Shown: positions 9,574 to 18,485, counted from the stretch's first letter. The stretch: DNA of 64,000 nt from Dietzia natronolimnaea (GCF_002289575.1 NZ_NTGA01000023.1:1-64000), one strand, 5' to 3'. Notes: a model not told the origin generated them from the letters alone. Made by a program: numbers and translations.

Positions 9574-10766
9574 CCGGATCGGCCGTGACCGACGACGAGA
9601 GGGTCCACGTCGGGACCGTCGAGGACCTGCACGCGAGCGCCTCCCGGGCCATCGGACTGGAGGACTTCGGTGAGGGTCCGGACCACCACCGCGAGGCGTT
9701 GGGCGTGCTGCTGGACTCCCTGCACTCCGATGCCGGTCTCACCCCGGCCGGGAGCAAGTACTGGCGGTCGGTGCTCAAGGGCGCGATGGTGGCGCGGCTC
9801 GTCTCCCAGGCGGGCTTCGCGGCGGACCCGGCCCAGGCGGACATCGAGATCGTGCGGCCCGTCGTCGTCACCGGGTTGCCCCGGACCGGGACCACGGCGC
9901 TGCACCGGCTCCTCGGCGCCGACCCCGCCAACCAGGGGCTCGAGCTGTGGCTCACGGAGGTGCCCAAGCCGCGGCCGCCGCGGGAGCAGTGGGAGGACGA
10001 CCCCACCTACCGCGGCCTGCGCGACCTGTACGCCGGGTTCATGTCGGAGAACCCCGACTACGGAGGGGTGCACTACATCTCCGCCGACGATCTGGAGGAG
10101 TGCTGGCAGCTGCTCCGCCAGTCCGCGACGTCGGCTTCGTACGAGTGTCTCGTCAGGCTCGACGGGTATTCGACATGGCTGCAGAGCGTGGACTGGGTCC
10201 CCGCGTATAGGCGGCACAAGCGGAACCTGCAGTTGATCGGTGCGGACGACCCCGGTCGCCGCTGGGTGCTCAAGAACCCCAGTCACCTGTTCGCGCTGGA
10301 CGCGCTCCTCGAGGTGTACCCCGACGCCGTGGTGGTGCAGACCCACCGCGACCCGCGCAAATCCATGGCGTCCATGTTCTCGCTGGCGCACCGGACCGCC
10401 GCGGACTGGTCGACCCGGTTCACCCCGGACTACATCGGGTCCTCGCAGCTCGACCTGTGGGCGCGGGGCGTGGCCGAGTTCGACGCGGTCCGCGCCCGGC
10501 ACGAGGCGGACCCGGGTTCGCGGGCGACGTTCGTGGACGTCAACCACCGGGAACTGATCGAGGACCCCGCGGGAGTCGTGGAGCGGGTGTACTCCGCGGC
10601 CGGCGCGGGGCTCGACGACGACGTGCGGGAAGCGGTCGAGGCGGAGAACGCCAGGAGCCTGTCCGGCGACCGGGCACCCGCCCACCGCTACACACTCGCC
10701 GACTACGGGGTGACCGAGGATCAGATCGCCGAGCGGTTCTCCGGCTACCGGGGCCTGGAGGACTAG
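9570..10766 (+). CDS. PAPS-dependent sulfotransferase-like protein
   Basis: 398 aa. The N-terminal 5'-phosphosulfate loop is VVVTGLPRTGTTALHRLLG near residues 93-111, and the 3'-phosphate binding segment is VVVQTHRDPRKSMASMFSL around residue 250. These match the sulfotransferase family 3 fold that includes mycobacterial Rv3529c. It would transfer sulfate from PAPS to a hydroxyl acceptor. The acceptor is not known; the operon suggests a steroid or intermediate. Its ATG overlaps the stop of the DUF1214 gene. A PAP-phosphatase-like gene faces it 22 nt away, fitting recycling of the by-product PAP. Confidence 0.85.
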   Translation: MTGSAVTDDERVHVGTVEDLHASASRAIGLEDFGEGPDHHREALGVLLDSLHSDAGLTPAGSKYWRSVLKGAMVARLVSQAGFAADPAQADIEIVRPVVVTGLPRTGTTALHRLLGADPANQGLELWLTEVPKPRPPREQWEDDPTYRGLRDLYAGFMSENPDYGGVHYISADDLEECWQLLRQSATSASYECLVRLDGYSTWLQSVDWVPAYRRHKRNLQLIGADDPGRRWVLKNPSHLFALDALLEVYPDAVVVQTHRDPRKSMASMFSLAHRTAADWSTRFTPDYIGSSQLDLWARGVAEFDAVRARHEADPGSRATFVDVNHRELIEDPAGVVERVYSAAGAGLDDDVREAVEAENARSLSGDRAPAHRYTLADYGVTEDQIAERFSGYRGLED

Positions 10767-10788
10767 GGGGCCGGTCCGGGGATCCGGA

Positions 10789-11610
10789 TCAGAGGTACTG
10801 CCGGGCTGCCTCGATGATGCGGTCGGCGACGTCCTCCTTGCACACGAGCAGGTCCGGGAAATCTATCTCCTCGCCGTTGTAGACCAGCTCTGACCCGTCG
10901 AGTCGGCTGGCGTGCAGACCGCGCTGGCGTACCACTCCGTAGGTGGCGGCCGAGTCCCACTGGTGGTGGCCACTGGTGTGGATGTAGGCGTCACACTCGT
11001 CCTCCACCACGGTGGCGGTCTTGCCACCGCCCGAGCCGAGGCGGGCCAGCGACGCGCCCAGGGACTCGGCGAGTTCCTCCGCGAAGGCCGGCGGATCGGC
11101 CTCAGAGACGGCGATGCGCAGGCGATCGTCCTCCCGCGGGGGCACCAGTGGACCGGGGCGCGGTCCGCGGATGATGGAGATCGGCTGGTACGTGGTGGCC
11201 CCCCGTCCGGTGATCACGCGCCCGTACGCGGGCATGGCGATCGCGCACGCGGTGATCCCGCCGGTGCCGTCGGGTCCGCGCTCCCAGAGGGCCACGTGGA
11301 CCGCCCAGTCGGGGCGCCCCGGGGTGCAGTACGAGCTGACACCGTCCAGCGGGTCGATCATCCACACCCGCTCGGCTTCCAGGCGCTCCCGCGACTCCGG
11401 GTTCCATTCGCCGAAGACCAGGTCGTCGGGACGGGCCACCGCGAGCCGGTCCACGATCACGGCCCGGGCCTCGCCTTCGGCGAAGTCGCCCAGTTCCTCC
11501 GGGGCCACGCGGGAGACCCTCAGATCGGTGAGCAGCCGTCCGGCCTGTGCCGCCAGGTCCTCGGCGAGTCGTTGGTCGTTGGTCCGTCCGTGCTCGGGGA
11601 AGGGGCTCAT
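10789..11610 (-). CDS. Inositol-monophosphatase-superfamily phosphatase, CysQ/PAP-phosphatase-like
   Basis: 273 aa with the Li-sensitive Mg2+ phosphatase fold. The metal-binding DPLDGV motif is near residue 87 (DPxDGT/S usual) and the late WDSAATYGVV motif is near residue 219. The carboxylate motif upstream reads FGEWNP rather than the usual EE. CysQ-type members hydrolyse 3'-phosphoadenosine 5'-phosphate, the by-product of sulfotransfer, and the facing sulfotransferase supports that role over inositol phosphatase. TAGAAT lies 7 nt before the ATG and no ribosome site is seen, so the message is probably leaderless. Confidence 0.8.
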   Translation of the reverse strand: MSPFPEHGRTNDQRLAEDLAAQAGRLLTDLRVSRVAPEELGDFAEGEARAVIVDRLAVARPDDLVFGEWNPESRERLEAERVWMIDPLDGVSSYCTPGRPDWAVHVALWERGPDGTGGITACAIAMPAYGRVITGRGATTYQPISIIRGPRPGPLVPPREDDRLRIAVSEADPPAFAEELAESLGASLARLGSGGGKTATVVEDECDAYIHTSGHHQWDSAATYGVVRQRGLHASRLDGSELVYNGEEIDFPDLLVCKEDVADRIIEAARQYL

Positions 11611-11620
11611 ACGGGTGATT

Positions 11621-12763
11621 CTAGAGGCCCGCGGCGACCTCTAGCGCCGCCAGGATCTCGTGGGGCTGGCCGAGCAGTTGCGCGGTGCCGTGGGCCCGCT
11701 TGAAGTACAGCTGGACGTCGTACTCCCAGGTGATCCCGACCCCCCCGTGGAGCTGGATGGCCTCTCCGGTGATCCACTGCACCGCCTCGGAGCAGTACAC
11801 CTTGGCCGCGGCGGCCTCGATCTCCGCGGCGTAGGCGGCCTCGTCGGCTTCTGGCCCCTCCCCGAGCGCGTGCGCCTCGGCGACCCTCGCCGCGGCGGCG
11901 TAGGACAGCGACGCCGCGGTCTCCGCCCTGACGTACATGTCGGCCATCCGATGCTTGAGTGCCTGGAACGACCCGATGGTCCGGCCGAACTGCGTGCGCT
12001 CCTGCGTGTACCTCACGGTCGCGTCGAGCACGGCCCGCGCGGCACCCACCTGTTCGGCGGAGATCGCCGCCCACCCCGCGGCGCGGAGCCGGGCCAGGAA
12101 GCTGGGGCGGGTCCGGATCGGGGTCGCTGAGACGGACTCGAACGCGACGCGGGCCATCGTGCGGGTGGGGTCCATGACGGGCACCCGGGTCACGGTGAGT
12201 CCGGTGGCGTCGGAGGGGACCTCGAACAGCCCCACCTGTCCGCCCGTGATCGCGACCACGAGAAGCGTGGAGGCGGTGTCGGCGCCCAGGACGTGGTGGG
12301 CCGTGCCGCTCAGGGTTGCCGTGCCGCCGCCGGACGCCGTGACACCCGGTGACGCCCAACCGTCCCCGGACGCCCAGCACAGGGCCACCTGCTCGCCGGC
12401 GGCGATGCCGGGCAGGATCCGGGCGCAGGCCGACTCGTCTCCGGAGGCCAGCACCGCCTGGGCGGCGAGCACCGCGGACCCGAGCAGGGGGGAGGGGGTG
12501 AGTCGCCGGCCCAGTTCCTCGCAGACGAGGTGGGTCTCCACCCAGGTGGCGCCGGCGCCGTCGTACCGCTCGGGGACCGACAGCGCCGCCGCCCCGATCT
12601 GCTCGACGAGAGTCGACCACAGGGCGGGGTCGTGACCGTGCTCGGAGACGATGGCGGCCCGTACGGCCGCCGGGTCGGACTTCTTGTCGAGGAGCGCGGC
12701 GACCGACTGCCGGAGCGCGGCCTGCTCCTCGGTGTCGACACCGGGGGACGCGGGCTCGGTCAT
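11621..12763 (-). CDS. Acyl-CoA dehydrogenase, FadE33-like subunit
   Basis: 380 aa. The C-terminal domain is the more conserved part, with YTQERTQFGRTIGSFQALKHRMADMY and IQLHGGVGITWEYDVQLYFKR. Together with the next two genes it matches the fadE31-fadE32-fadE33 set of the KstR2 regulon. Such proteins form alpha2beta2 heterotetramers in which one subunit carries the catalytic base. It would act in HIP (ring C/D) catabolism. It overlaps the upstream gene by 4 nt and ends 10 nt before the phosphatase gene. Its TAG stop forms part of the TAGAAT box of that gene. Confidence 0.82.
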   Translation of the reverse strand: MTEPASPGVDTEEQAALRQSVAALLDKKSDPAAVRAAIVSEHGHDPALWSTLVEQIGAAALSVPERYDGAGATWVETHLVCEELGRRLTPSPLLGSAVLAAQAVLASGDESACARILPGIAAGEQVALCWASGDGWASPGVTASGGGTATLSGTAHHVLGADTASTLLVVAITGGQVGLFEVPSDATGLTVTRVPVMDPTRTMARVAFESVSATPIRTRPSFLARLRAAGWAAISAEQVGAARAVLDATVRYTQERTQFGRTIGSFQALKHRMADMYVRAETAASLSYAAAARVAEAHALGEGPEADEAAYAAEIEAAAAKVYCSEAVQWITGEAIQLHGGVGITWEYDVQLYFKRAHGTAQLLGQPHEILAALEVAAGL

Positions 12764-13749
12764 CGGGCGTTCTCCAGACGGTCCAGCACGCGCCCGCGGT
12801 GGTAGCTCTGCGTGCCCCAGGCCGTCTGCAGCGCGCGGGTCTTGGTCAACCACAGGCCCAGATCGTGCTCGAGGGTGTAGCCGATCGCGCCGTGGATCTG
12901 CAGCGCCGTGCGGGCCGAGAGGTAGGCGGCGTCGGCGACGGCCACGCGGGCGGCCGAGACGTCGCGGACGGCGGCGTCGGGGTCGTCCGGGTTCTCGGCG
13001 ATCGCCAGGGCGCCCGCCCACACCAGCGGGCGGGCCATTGTCAGCGCGATGGCGACCTCCGCGAGCTGGTGCTTGAGCGCCTGGTACTGGCCGATGACCT
13101 TGCCGTACTGAGAGCGCTGCGTGGCGTAGGCGACGCTCATGTCGAGCATCGCCTGTCCGAGGCCCATGAGCTGGGCGGCCGTCCCGAGCGCGCCGTGGTT
13201 GATCAGGTCGGTGGTGCTCACGGCGGCCACGCGGGCACCGGCTGTCGGTGTGGACACCGTGCGGGCCCGGTCGACCGAGCGACGAGCCTCGCCGGGCTCG
13301 GCGGCGAACACCTCGTCGTCGTCGGCCACCCACAGGTACTCCGCCACGTGCGCGTCGGGTGCGAACGGCGACACCCCGGGCACGGCGACCGACGCCAGCG
13401 TGCCGGAGGCGACGGCCCCGGCAACGTCCTCGCCGGAGTCGCGACCCAGCGCGGCGGCGATGCGCGGTGCCACCATGACGGACTCCACTACCGGCCCGGG
13501 TACCGCGTGTCGGCCCAGGGCCTCGAGGGCGGCGACCGCCTCGACTGCCGTGGCGCCGGCCCCACCGGACTCCTCCGACACGAGCAGCGCGGAGGCGCCG
13601 GTCTCGGCGACGCGGCCCCACACGGCGGTGCCGGGCGCGGTGTCACCGGCGGCCCAGGAGCGGATCACCGAGGGCATGTCCGACTTGGTCAGCAGCGAGT
13701 CGATGCTGGCGACGAAGTCGACGATCTCGGGATCGAGTGCGAACTGCAT
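12760..13749 (-). CDS. Acyl-CoA dehydrogenase, FadE32-like subunit
   Basis: 329 aa, shorter than a canonical 380-400 aa acyl-CoA dehydrogenase, as for mycobacterial FadE32 (about 322 aa). The C-terminal flavin-binding segment YATQRSQYGKVIGQYQALKHQLAEV and IHGAIGYTLEHDLGLWL are clear, while the N-terminal domain is divergent. It is probably the partner subunit of one of its two neighbours in a heterotetramer. It starts 17 nt after the FadE31-like gene and overlaps the FadE33-like gene by 4 nt. The operon begins at the enoyl-CoA hydratase under a KstR2-type site. Confidence 0.8.
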   Translation of the reverse strand: MQFALDPEIVDFVASIDSLLTKSDMPSVIRSWAAGDTAPGTAVWGRVAETGASALLVSEESGGAGATAVEAVAALEALGRHAVPGPVVESVMVAPRIAAALGRDSGEDVAGAVASGTLASVAVPGVSPFAPDAHVAEYLWVADDDEVFAAEPGEARRSVDRARTVSTPTAGARVAAVSTTDLINHGALGTAAQLMGLGQAMLDMSVAYATQRSQYGKVIGQYQALKHQLAEVAIALTMARPLVWAGALAIAENPDDPDAAVRDVSAARVAVADAAYLSARTALQIHGAIGYTLEHDLGLWLTKTRALQTAWGTQSYHRGRVLDRLENAR

Positions 13750-13766
13750 GATGGAAAACCCCGTTC

Positions 13767-14936
13767 TCAGCCGCGCGGCAGGCCGAGGAGACGCTCGGCG
13801 ATGATGTTCTTCTGGACCTCGTTCGTTCCGGCGTAGATGGGCCCGGCGAGGGCGAACAGGTACCCGTCCATCCACTGCTCGCCGGCGAGCTCACCTGCCG
13901 TGCCGAGCAGGTCCAGGGCGGTCTCGTGGGTCGCGATGTCCCAGTCCGACCAGAAGACCTTGTTGATCGAGGACTCGAACCCCAGGTTGGCGCCGGCGGT
14001 GAGCGTGGTGACCGTGTTCCAGGTGCTCAGCTCGTACGCGCGGGAGCCGATCCAGGCGTCGACCACGCGGTCGGCCAGCGCGCCCCGGGTCCGGTCGTCC
14101 AGGTCCGGTGCGGCGGATCCCCACAGTTCGAGCAGGCGGTCGGTGGTGGCCAGGAACCGCCCGGGGGAGCGCAGGGAGAGCCCGCGCTCGTTGTTGGCGG
14201 TGGACATGGCCACCTTCCAGCCCTGGTTGGCCTCGCCGATCACTCCCGATTCCGCCGGGTTCGCCGGATCGTCGGGAACGAAGACGTCCTCGAGGAACAG
14301 CTCCGCGAAGCCGGGTAGGCCGTCGAGCTGATCGATCGGGCGCACGGTCACGCCTTCGGCCCGCAGGTCGAACATGAAGTAGGTCAGGCCCTTGTGGCGG
14401 GGCTCGTCGGGGTCGGTGCGGAACAGTCCGAAGCCCTTGTCGGCGAACGAAGCGCGGGTCGACCACACCTTCTGTCCGTTGAGGACCCAGCCGCCGTCGA
14501 CCTTCCGGGCGGTCGAGCGCAGCGACGCGAGGTCGGAGCCGGCCTCGGGCTCGGACCAGGCCTGCGCCCAGATGTCGTCGGCGCGGGCCATGCGCGGCAT
14601 GATGTGCGCCAGCTGCTCGGGGGTCGCGTGGTCGAAGAGGGTCGGGGCCAGCAGGAAGATGCCGTTCTGGCTCACGCGCAGGGGGGCGCCGGCGCGGAAG
14701 TACTCCTCCTCGAAGACCACCCAGTTGACCAGCCCACAGTCGCGGCCGCCGTACTCCTCGGGCCACGACACGACCGACATGCGGGCGTCGGCCATCGTCC
14801 GCTCCCACTGTCGGTGGGCCTCGAAGCCCTCGCGGGTGTCCATGTGCGGGAGCGACTCGGCGGGCACGTTCTCGGCGAGCCACTCGCGGACCTCGAGGCG
14901 GAACTCCTGTGTCGAGGCGTCCAGATCCAGATCCAC
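13767..14936 (-). CDS. Acyl-CoA dehydrogenase, FadE31-like subunit
   Basis: 389 aa with all acyl-CoA dehydrogenase domains. WAQAWSEPEAGSDLASLRST near residue 125 is the flavin/substrate loop, and the C-terminus IYAGTNEVQKNIIAERLLGLPR is canonical. The GTG at 14936 directly precedes DLDLDASTQEFRLEVREWL and lies 4 nt after the hydratase stop. It is assigned to ring C/D breakdown by its company with fadD3, kstR2 and ipd genes; the exact substrate is not established from sequence. Confidence 0.82.
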   Translation of the reverse strand: MDLDLDASTQEFRLEVREWLAENVPAESLPHMDTREGFEAHRQWERTMADARMSVVSWPEEYGGRDCGLVNWVVFEEEYFRAGAPLRVSQNGIFLLAPTLFDHATPEQLAHIMPRMARADDIWAQAWSEPEAGSDLASLRSTARKVDGGWVLNGQKVWSTRASFADKGFGLFRTDPDEPRHKGLTYFMFDLRAEGVTVRPIDQLDGLPGFAELFLEDVFVPDDPANPAESGVIGEANQGWKVAMSTANNERGLSLRSPGRFLATTDRLLELWGSAAPDLDDRTRGALADRVVDAWIGSRAYELSTWNTVTTLTAGANLGFESSINKVFWSDWDIATHETALDLLGTAGELAGEQWMDGYLFALAGPIYAGTNEVQKNIIAERLLGLPRG

Positions 14937-14940
14937 GTCG

Positions 14941-15888
14941 TCAGTCCTTCTGCTTGCCGGTCGAGGCAGGGCCGCCGGTCGAGCCCGTGTTCGCGCTGTC
15001 GCGCATCGAGCGGGCGTCCATCCCGCCGAGCGAGGCGGAGAACGAGTCGGTGTCGTCGGGCTCGGCGTTGGCCGAGTGGGCGAACATGTGCCAGCCGAAG
15101 GCCGTGTCGAGGGAGGTCTGCAGGCCCATCTGGTCCTCGTTGGAGTTGATGACCTTCTTCGCGAGCGTCAGTCCGAAGGCGGGCATCGCGGCGATCTCCC
15201 CGGCGATCTCGTCGACCTTGGCCTGGAGCTCATCACGCGGGACGACGTGGTTGAGCATCCCCCACTCGAGCGCCTCGGCCGCGCCGAACCTGCGACCGGT
15301 GTAGAGGATCTCCTTCGCGCGCCGCGGGCCCAGCACGAAGGCGTGGGCGAAGTACTCCACGCCCGGGATGCCCATCTTGACCACGGGGTCGGAGAAGAAC
15401 GCGTCGTCCGAGGCCACGATGAAGTCGCAGACCCATGCCAGCATGAGCCCGCCGGCGATGCACGCGCCGTGCACCTGGGCGATCATCGGCTTGGGAATCT
15501 CCCGCCAGCGGCGGCACATCTGGACGTAGACCTCGGTCTCGCGGGCCAGGCGCCGGTCTCCGCCGCCGCGGGTGGTGTGGTCCCACCAGAGCGCCGCGCG
15601 GTTGGGGTACTCCACGTGGTGGTCTCGCTCGGGGGTGCCGATGTCGTGGCCTGCCGAGAAGTGCTTGCCGTTGGCCCGCAGGACGATGACCTTGACCGCG
15701 TCATCCTCGACGGCCCGGACGAAGGCGTTGTCCAGGGAGTACGTCATGACCGAGTTCTGCGCGTTGCGGAAGTCCGGCCGATTGAGGGTGACGTAGGCGG
15801 TACCGCCCGTGACCTCGTAGGCGACCGGGTGCGTGTCCGGGCCGAGGTCGTGGACGCCGAGGACCGGGGGGATGGGCGCGTCGGTCAT
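14941..15888 (-). CDS. Enoyl-CoA hydratase/isomerase family protein
   Basis: 315 aa crotonase-fold protein. The oxyanion-hole segments are GKHFSAGHDIG near residue 77 and QVHGACIAGGLMLAWVCDFIVAS near residue 140. The C-terminal tail of about 40 residues (SANAEPDDTDSF to the end) is longer than usual and low in complexity. It heads the operon with the three acyl-CoA dehydrogenases, directly downstream of a KstR2-type site. A GGTGAGGAGAG ribosome site precedes the ATG. Hydration of an enoyl-CoA made by the neighbouring dehydrogenases is likely, and the precise substrate is unknown. Confidence 0.82.
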   Translation of the reverse strand: MTDAPIPPVLGVHDLGPDTHPVAYEVTGGTAYVTLNRPDFRNAQNSVMTYSLDNAFVRAVEDDAVKVIVLRANGKHFSAGHDIGTPERDHHVEYPNRAALWWDHTTRGGGDRRLARETEVYVQMCRRWREIPKPMIAQVHGACIAGGLMLAWVCDFIVASDDAFFSDPVVKMGIPGVEYFAHAFVLGPRRAKEILYTGRRFGAAEALEWGMLNHVVPRDELQAKVDEIAGEIAAMPAFGLTLAKKVINSNEDQMGLQTSLDTAFGWHMFAHSANAEPDDTDSFSASLGGMDARSMRDSANTGSTGGPASTGKQKD

Positions 15889-15909
15889 GAGCTGGGACTC
15901 TCCTCACCT

Positions 15910-15923
15910 AGCAAGTGCTTGGT
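15910..15923. promoter_or_regulatory. KstR2-type operator
   Basis: AGCAAGTGCTTGGT is an exact match to AnCAAGnnCTTGnT. It lies 22 nt upstream of the minus-strand hydratase-fadE operon. The gene on its other side ends here, so only that operon can be its target. Confidence 0.85.
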
Positions 15924-15956
15924 TGGTACTGTACCGGACCCGCCCGCCGGATCGGA

Positions 15957-16002
15957 TTCAGACGCCGTACGCACCGTCGTTCAGACGCCATAAGCACCGT
16001 CG
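15957..16002. repeat. 23-bp tandem duplication over the SDR stop codon
   Basis: Two 23-bp copies (15957-15979 and 15980-16002) differ at two positions. Each encodes DGAYGV plus TGA on the minus strand. The inner copy ends the SDR gene; the outer one is untranslated. Confidence 0.9.
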
Positions 16003-16793
16003 ACGTCGAGCTTCTGGCCGGAGATGAAGCCCGCGCGGTCGGAGGCGAGGAACGCCACGGCCTCGGCGACGTCGTCCGCGGTGCCGAACCGGCGCAGGGG
16101 GATGTTCGCGCGGGTGACCTCGAGCGCGCGGTCGTCGAGGTCGCCGGAGGCGATGAGCCGCTCGGCCATCCCGTCGGTGAGCATCCCCGGGCCCACGCAG
16201 TTCACGCGCACGCCGTAGCGGCCCTCCTCCGCGGCCAGCCCCCGCGCGAGTTGCTCGACCGCCCCCTTGGGGGCCGCCGACAGGCCGTCGCGGACCGGGT
16301 AGCGGGTGGTGGCGGCGGTGGTGACGACGACGACGTTGCCACCCACCTCGCGCAGATGCGGGAGCGCCGGGTGCACGATCGCGAAGAACCCGGAGACGTC
16401 CGCACCCAGCTGTGTGCGAAGCTCCGCCGGGCTGGTCCGGGACAGGTGGACCATGGGTACATGGGGCCCGGCACAGTGGGCGAGGACGGCGATCCCGCCG
16501 TGCCGGGCGGCGATGCCGTCGATCGCGGCCGCCACGTCGTCGTCGGACCCGTCGCGCCCCGGGGCCAGCCTCACGCACTCCACGCTTCGTCGGGCGGCGC
16601 CGGGGTGGTGTCCCGGATCGGCGGACGCGGGCCCGGACAGCTCCGCCGCCAGGTCCACCGGCTCGGTCGAACGGAACCCCAGCACCAGGGGGGACCGGGG
16701 GAACTCGACGGCCAGACGGCGCGCCACCGCGCCGCCGATGCCGCCGGACGCGCCGGTGACCAGGACGGCCCCCGGCAGCAGGCCCCCGCTCAT
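15981..16793 (-). CDS. SDR-family oxidoreductase downstream of fadD3
   Basis: 270 aa short-chain dehydrogenase/reductase. The cofactor loop is VLVTGASGGIGGAVARRLA near residues 9-27. The usual NNAG is replaced by AHCAGPH, and the catalytic Tyr of YxxxK is not evident (the segment reads GLSAAPKGAVEQLARGL, with an Ala where Tyr is expected and the Lys kept). It is therefore an atypical SDR that may not be a normal dehydrogenase. Its ATG overlaps the fadD3 stop, so it is the second gene of the fadD3 operon. Confidence 0.8.
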   Translation of the reverse strand: MSGGLLPGAVLVTGASGGIGGAVARRLAVEFPRSPLVLGFRSTEPVDLAAELSGPASADPGHHPGAARRSVECVRLAPGRDGSDDDVAAAIDGIAARHGGIAVLAHCAGPHVPMVHLSRTSPAELRTQLGADVSGFFAIVHPALPHLREVGGNVVVVTTAATTRYPVRDGLSAAPKGAVEQLARGLAAEEGRYGVRVNCVGPGMLTDGMAERLIASGDLDDRALEVTRANIPLRRFGTADDVAEAVAFLASDRAGFISGQKLDVDGAYGV

Positions 16794-18412
16794 CGGAGAT
16801 CGGTCTTGAGGATCTTGCCCGAGGCGTTGCGCGGGAAGGAGTCCACGAACTCCACTGCCCGCGGGCGCTTGAAGTTGGCGAGGTGCTCGCGGCAGAACCC
16901 GAGGACGTCCTCCTCGGTGAGCGACGAGCCCTCGCGGCGCACCACGAACGCCTTGCCGACCTCGCCCATGCGGTCGTCGGGAACGCCGATGACGGCGTTC
17001 TCGACCACTCCGTCCAGGCGTGCCAGGGTCTGCTCGATCTCCGCGGGGTACACGTTGAACCCGCCGGTGATGTACATGTCCTTGAGTCTGTCGGTGATGC
17101 GCAGGTTGCCGCGGGAGTCGATCTCGCCGACGTCGCCGGTGTGCAGCCACCCGTCGGCATCGATGGTCGCGTCGGTGTTGTCCGGATCGTCGAGGTAGCC
17201 CTGCATGACCATCTCGCCGCGGGTGAGGATCTCACCCTTATCACCGATCCTGATCTCCATGCCGGGGTAGGCCCGGCCGCAGGTGGTGGCCACGGTGACG
17301 TCGTCGTCGTCCGAGGTGGTGGTGGTGATGAAGCCCATCGTCTCGGTCTGGCCATAGGCGGTGAGCACCGTCTCCAACCCGAGGTCGGACTGCATCCTCT
17401 CGACCAGGACCACCGGGACGACCGAGGCGCCGGTCACCGCCAGCCGCAGTGAGGACAGGTCGAACTCCGCCCTGTCGGGGGCGTCGAGGATGGTCTGGAA
17501 GATCGTGGGGGCGCCCGGGAGGACCGTGGCGCCCTCGTCCTGCACGAGCCGCATGGTCTCGGTGGGGGAGTATACGGCGAGCGGGATGACCGCCGCGCCG
17601 AAGAGGGTGCAGACCAGGAAGCCGGCCTTGTAGCCGAAGCTGTGGAAGAACGGGTTGACGATGAGGTAGCGGTCGCGCTCGGTGAGTCCGCCGTTCGATC
17701 CCCACGCCCGCGCCCCGGCGACGGTCTGCCGGTGCAGCGCCACCACGCCCTTGCTCTTGCCGGTGGTGCCCGAGGTGAAGAGGATGTCGGCGACATCGTC
17801 GCCCGTCACCGCGTCCGCCCGGGCATCCGCCTCCGCTATCGAGGCGGCGGTGGCCTCCGACTGGAGGGCGGTGATGTCGACGACGGTGATGTCGGCGCCC
17901 GCCGTGTCACCGCCGTCGAGGGGGATCCGCACGATCGTCCGCAGTGCGGTGGCCGTGGCGAGCGACCCGCCCGCAGCCGTGGTCAGCTCGGCGATCCGCT
18001 CGGCGCCGAGGAAGGCGCCCGCGACGATCGCGGCGGTCGCGTGGGTCCGCTGCGCCAGGTCGAGCGTCTCGCTACCGGTGTAGCGGGTGTTGGCGGGGAC
18101 CACCGTCCCGCCGGCGTACTGCACTCCGAGCGCGGCCACGATCCAGTGGCGGGTGTTGGGCGCCCAGATCACCACCCGGTCACCGGCCTGGACCCCGCGC
18201 GCGACGAGGCCCGCTGCGAACCGGCGGGTCTCCTCGAGCAGCTGCGCCCAGGTCCACCGGGTGTCCTGGCCGGGCTGGACGTCGGCCACCGCCTCGCGAT
18301 CGGGCCAGAGGGCCGCCGCCCGGCGCAGGGCCGCGACCGTGGTCTCGACCTCGCTGCCGGTCTGGGCGCGGTCGGCGGAGGCGGGGCGGGTGGCGGCGGA
18401 GCGGTCGGTCAT
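16790..18412 (-). CDS. fadD3: HIP-CoA ligase FadD3
   Basis: AMP-forming acyl-CoA synthetase that activates HIP, the ring C/D propanoate, to HIP-CoA. The CoA ester is the inducer of KstR2 in mycobacteria. The product is 540 aa. Motifs are DILFTSGTTGKSKGVV (P-loop), YGQTETMG (motif II), DGWLHTGDVGEID and the C-terminal catalytic Lys in NASGKILKTDLR. The ATG at 18412 has a GAGGAG ribosome site. A KstR2-type palindrome lies 44 nt upstream. Neighbouring fadE30, ipdF and kstR2 support the FadD3 assignment. Confidence 0.9.
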   Translation of the reverse strand: MTDRSAATRPASADRAQTGSEVETTVAALRRAAALWPDREAVADVQPGQDTRWTWAQLLEETRRFAAGLVARGVQAGDRVVIWAPNTRHWIVAALGVQYAGGTVVPANTRYTGSETLDLAQRTHATAAIVAGAFLGAERIAELTTAAGGSLATATALRTIVRIPLDGGDTAGADITVVDITALQSEATAASIAEADARADAVTGDDVADILFTSGTTGKSKGVVALHRQTVAGARAWGSNGGLTERDRYLIVNPFFHSFGYKAGFLVCTLFGAAVIPLAVYSPTETMRLVQDEGATVLPGAPTIFQTILDAPDRAEFDLSSLRLAVTGASVVPVVLVERMQSDLGLETVLTAYGQTETMGFITTTTSDDDDVTVATTCGRAYPGMEIRIGDKGEILTRGEMVMQGYLDDPDNTDATIDADGWLHTGDVGEIDSRGNLRITDRLKDMYITGGFNVYPAEIEQTLARLDGVVENAVIGVPDDRMGEVGKAFVVRREGSSLTEEDVLGFCREHLANFKRPRAVEFVDSFPRNASGKILKTDLR

Positions 18413-18455
18413 CGCGGACTCCTCGGGTGCTGCGGGGTGTGGCCTCCACCACGGT

Positions 18456-18473
18456 ACCAAGCACCTGCTTGGT
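18456..18473. promoter_or_regulatory. KstR2-type operator for fadD3
   Basis: ACCAAGCACCTGCTTGGT is a perfect 18-bp palindrome. Either half aligns to AnCAAGnnCTTGnT with one mismatch. It lies between the fadD3 start and the end of the upstream SDR gene. Confidence 0.75.
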
Positions 18474-18485
18474 CGACCCGCGCGC

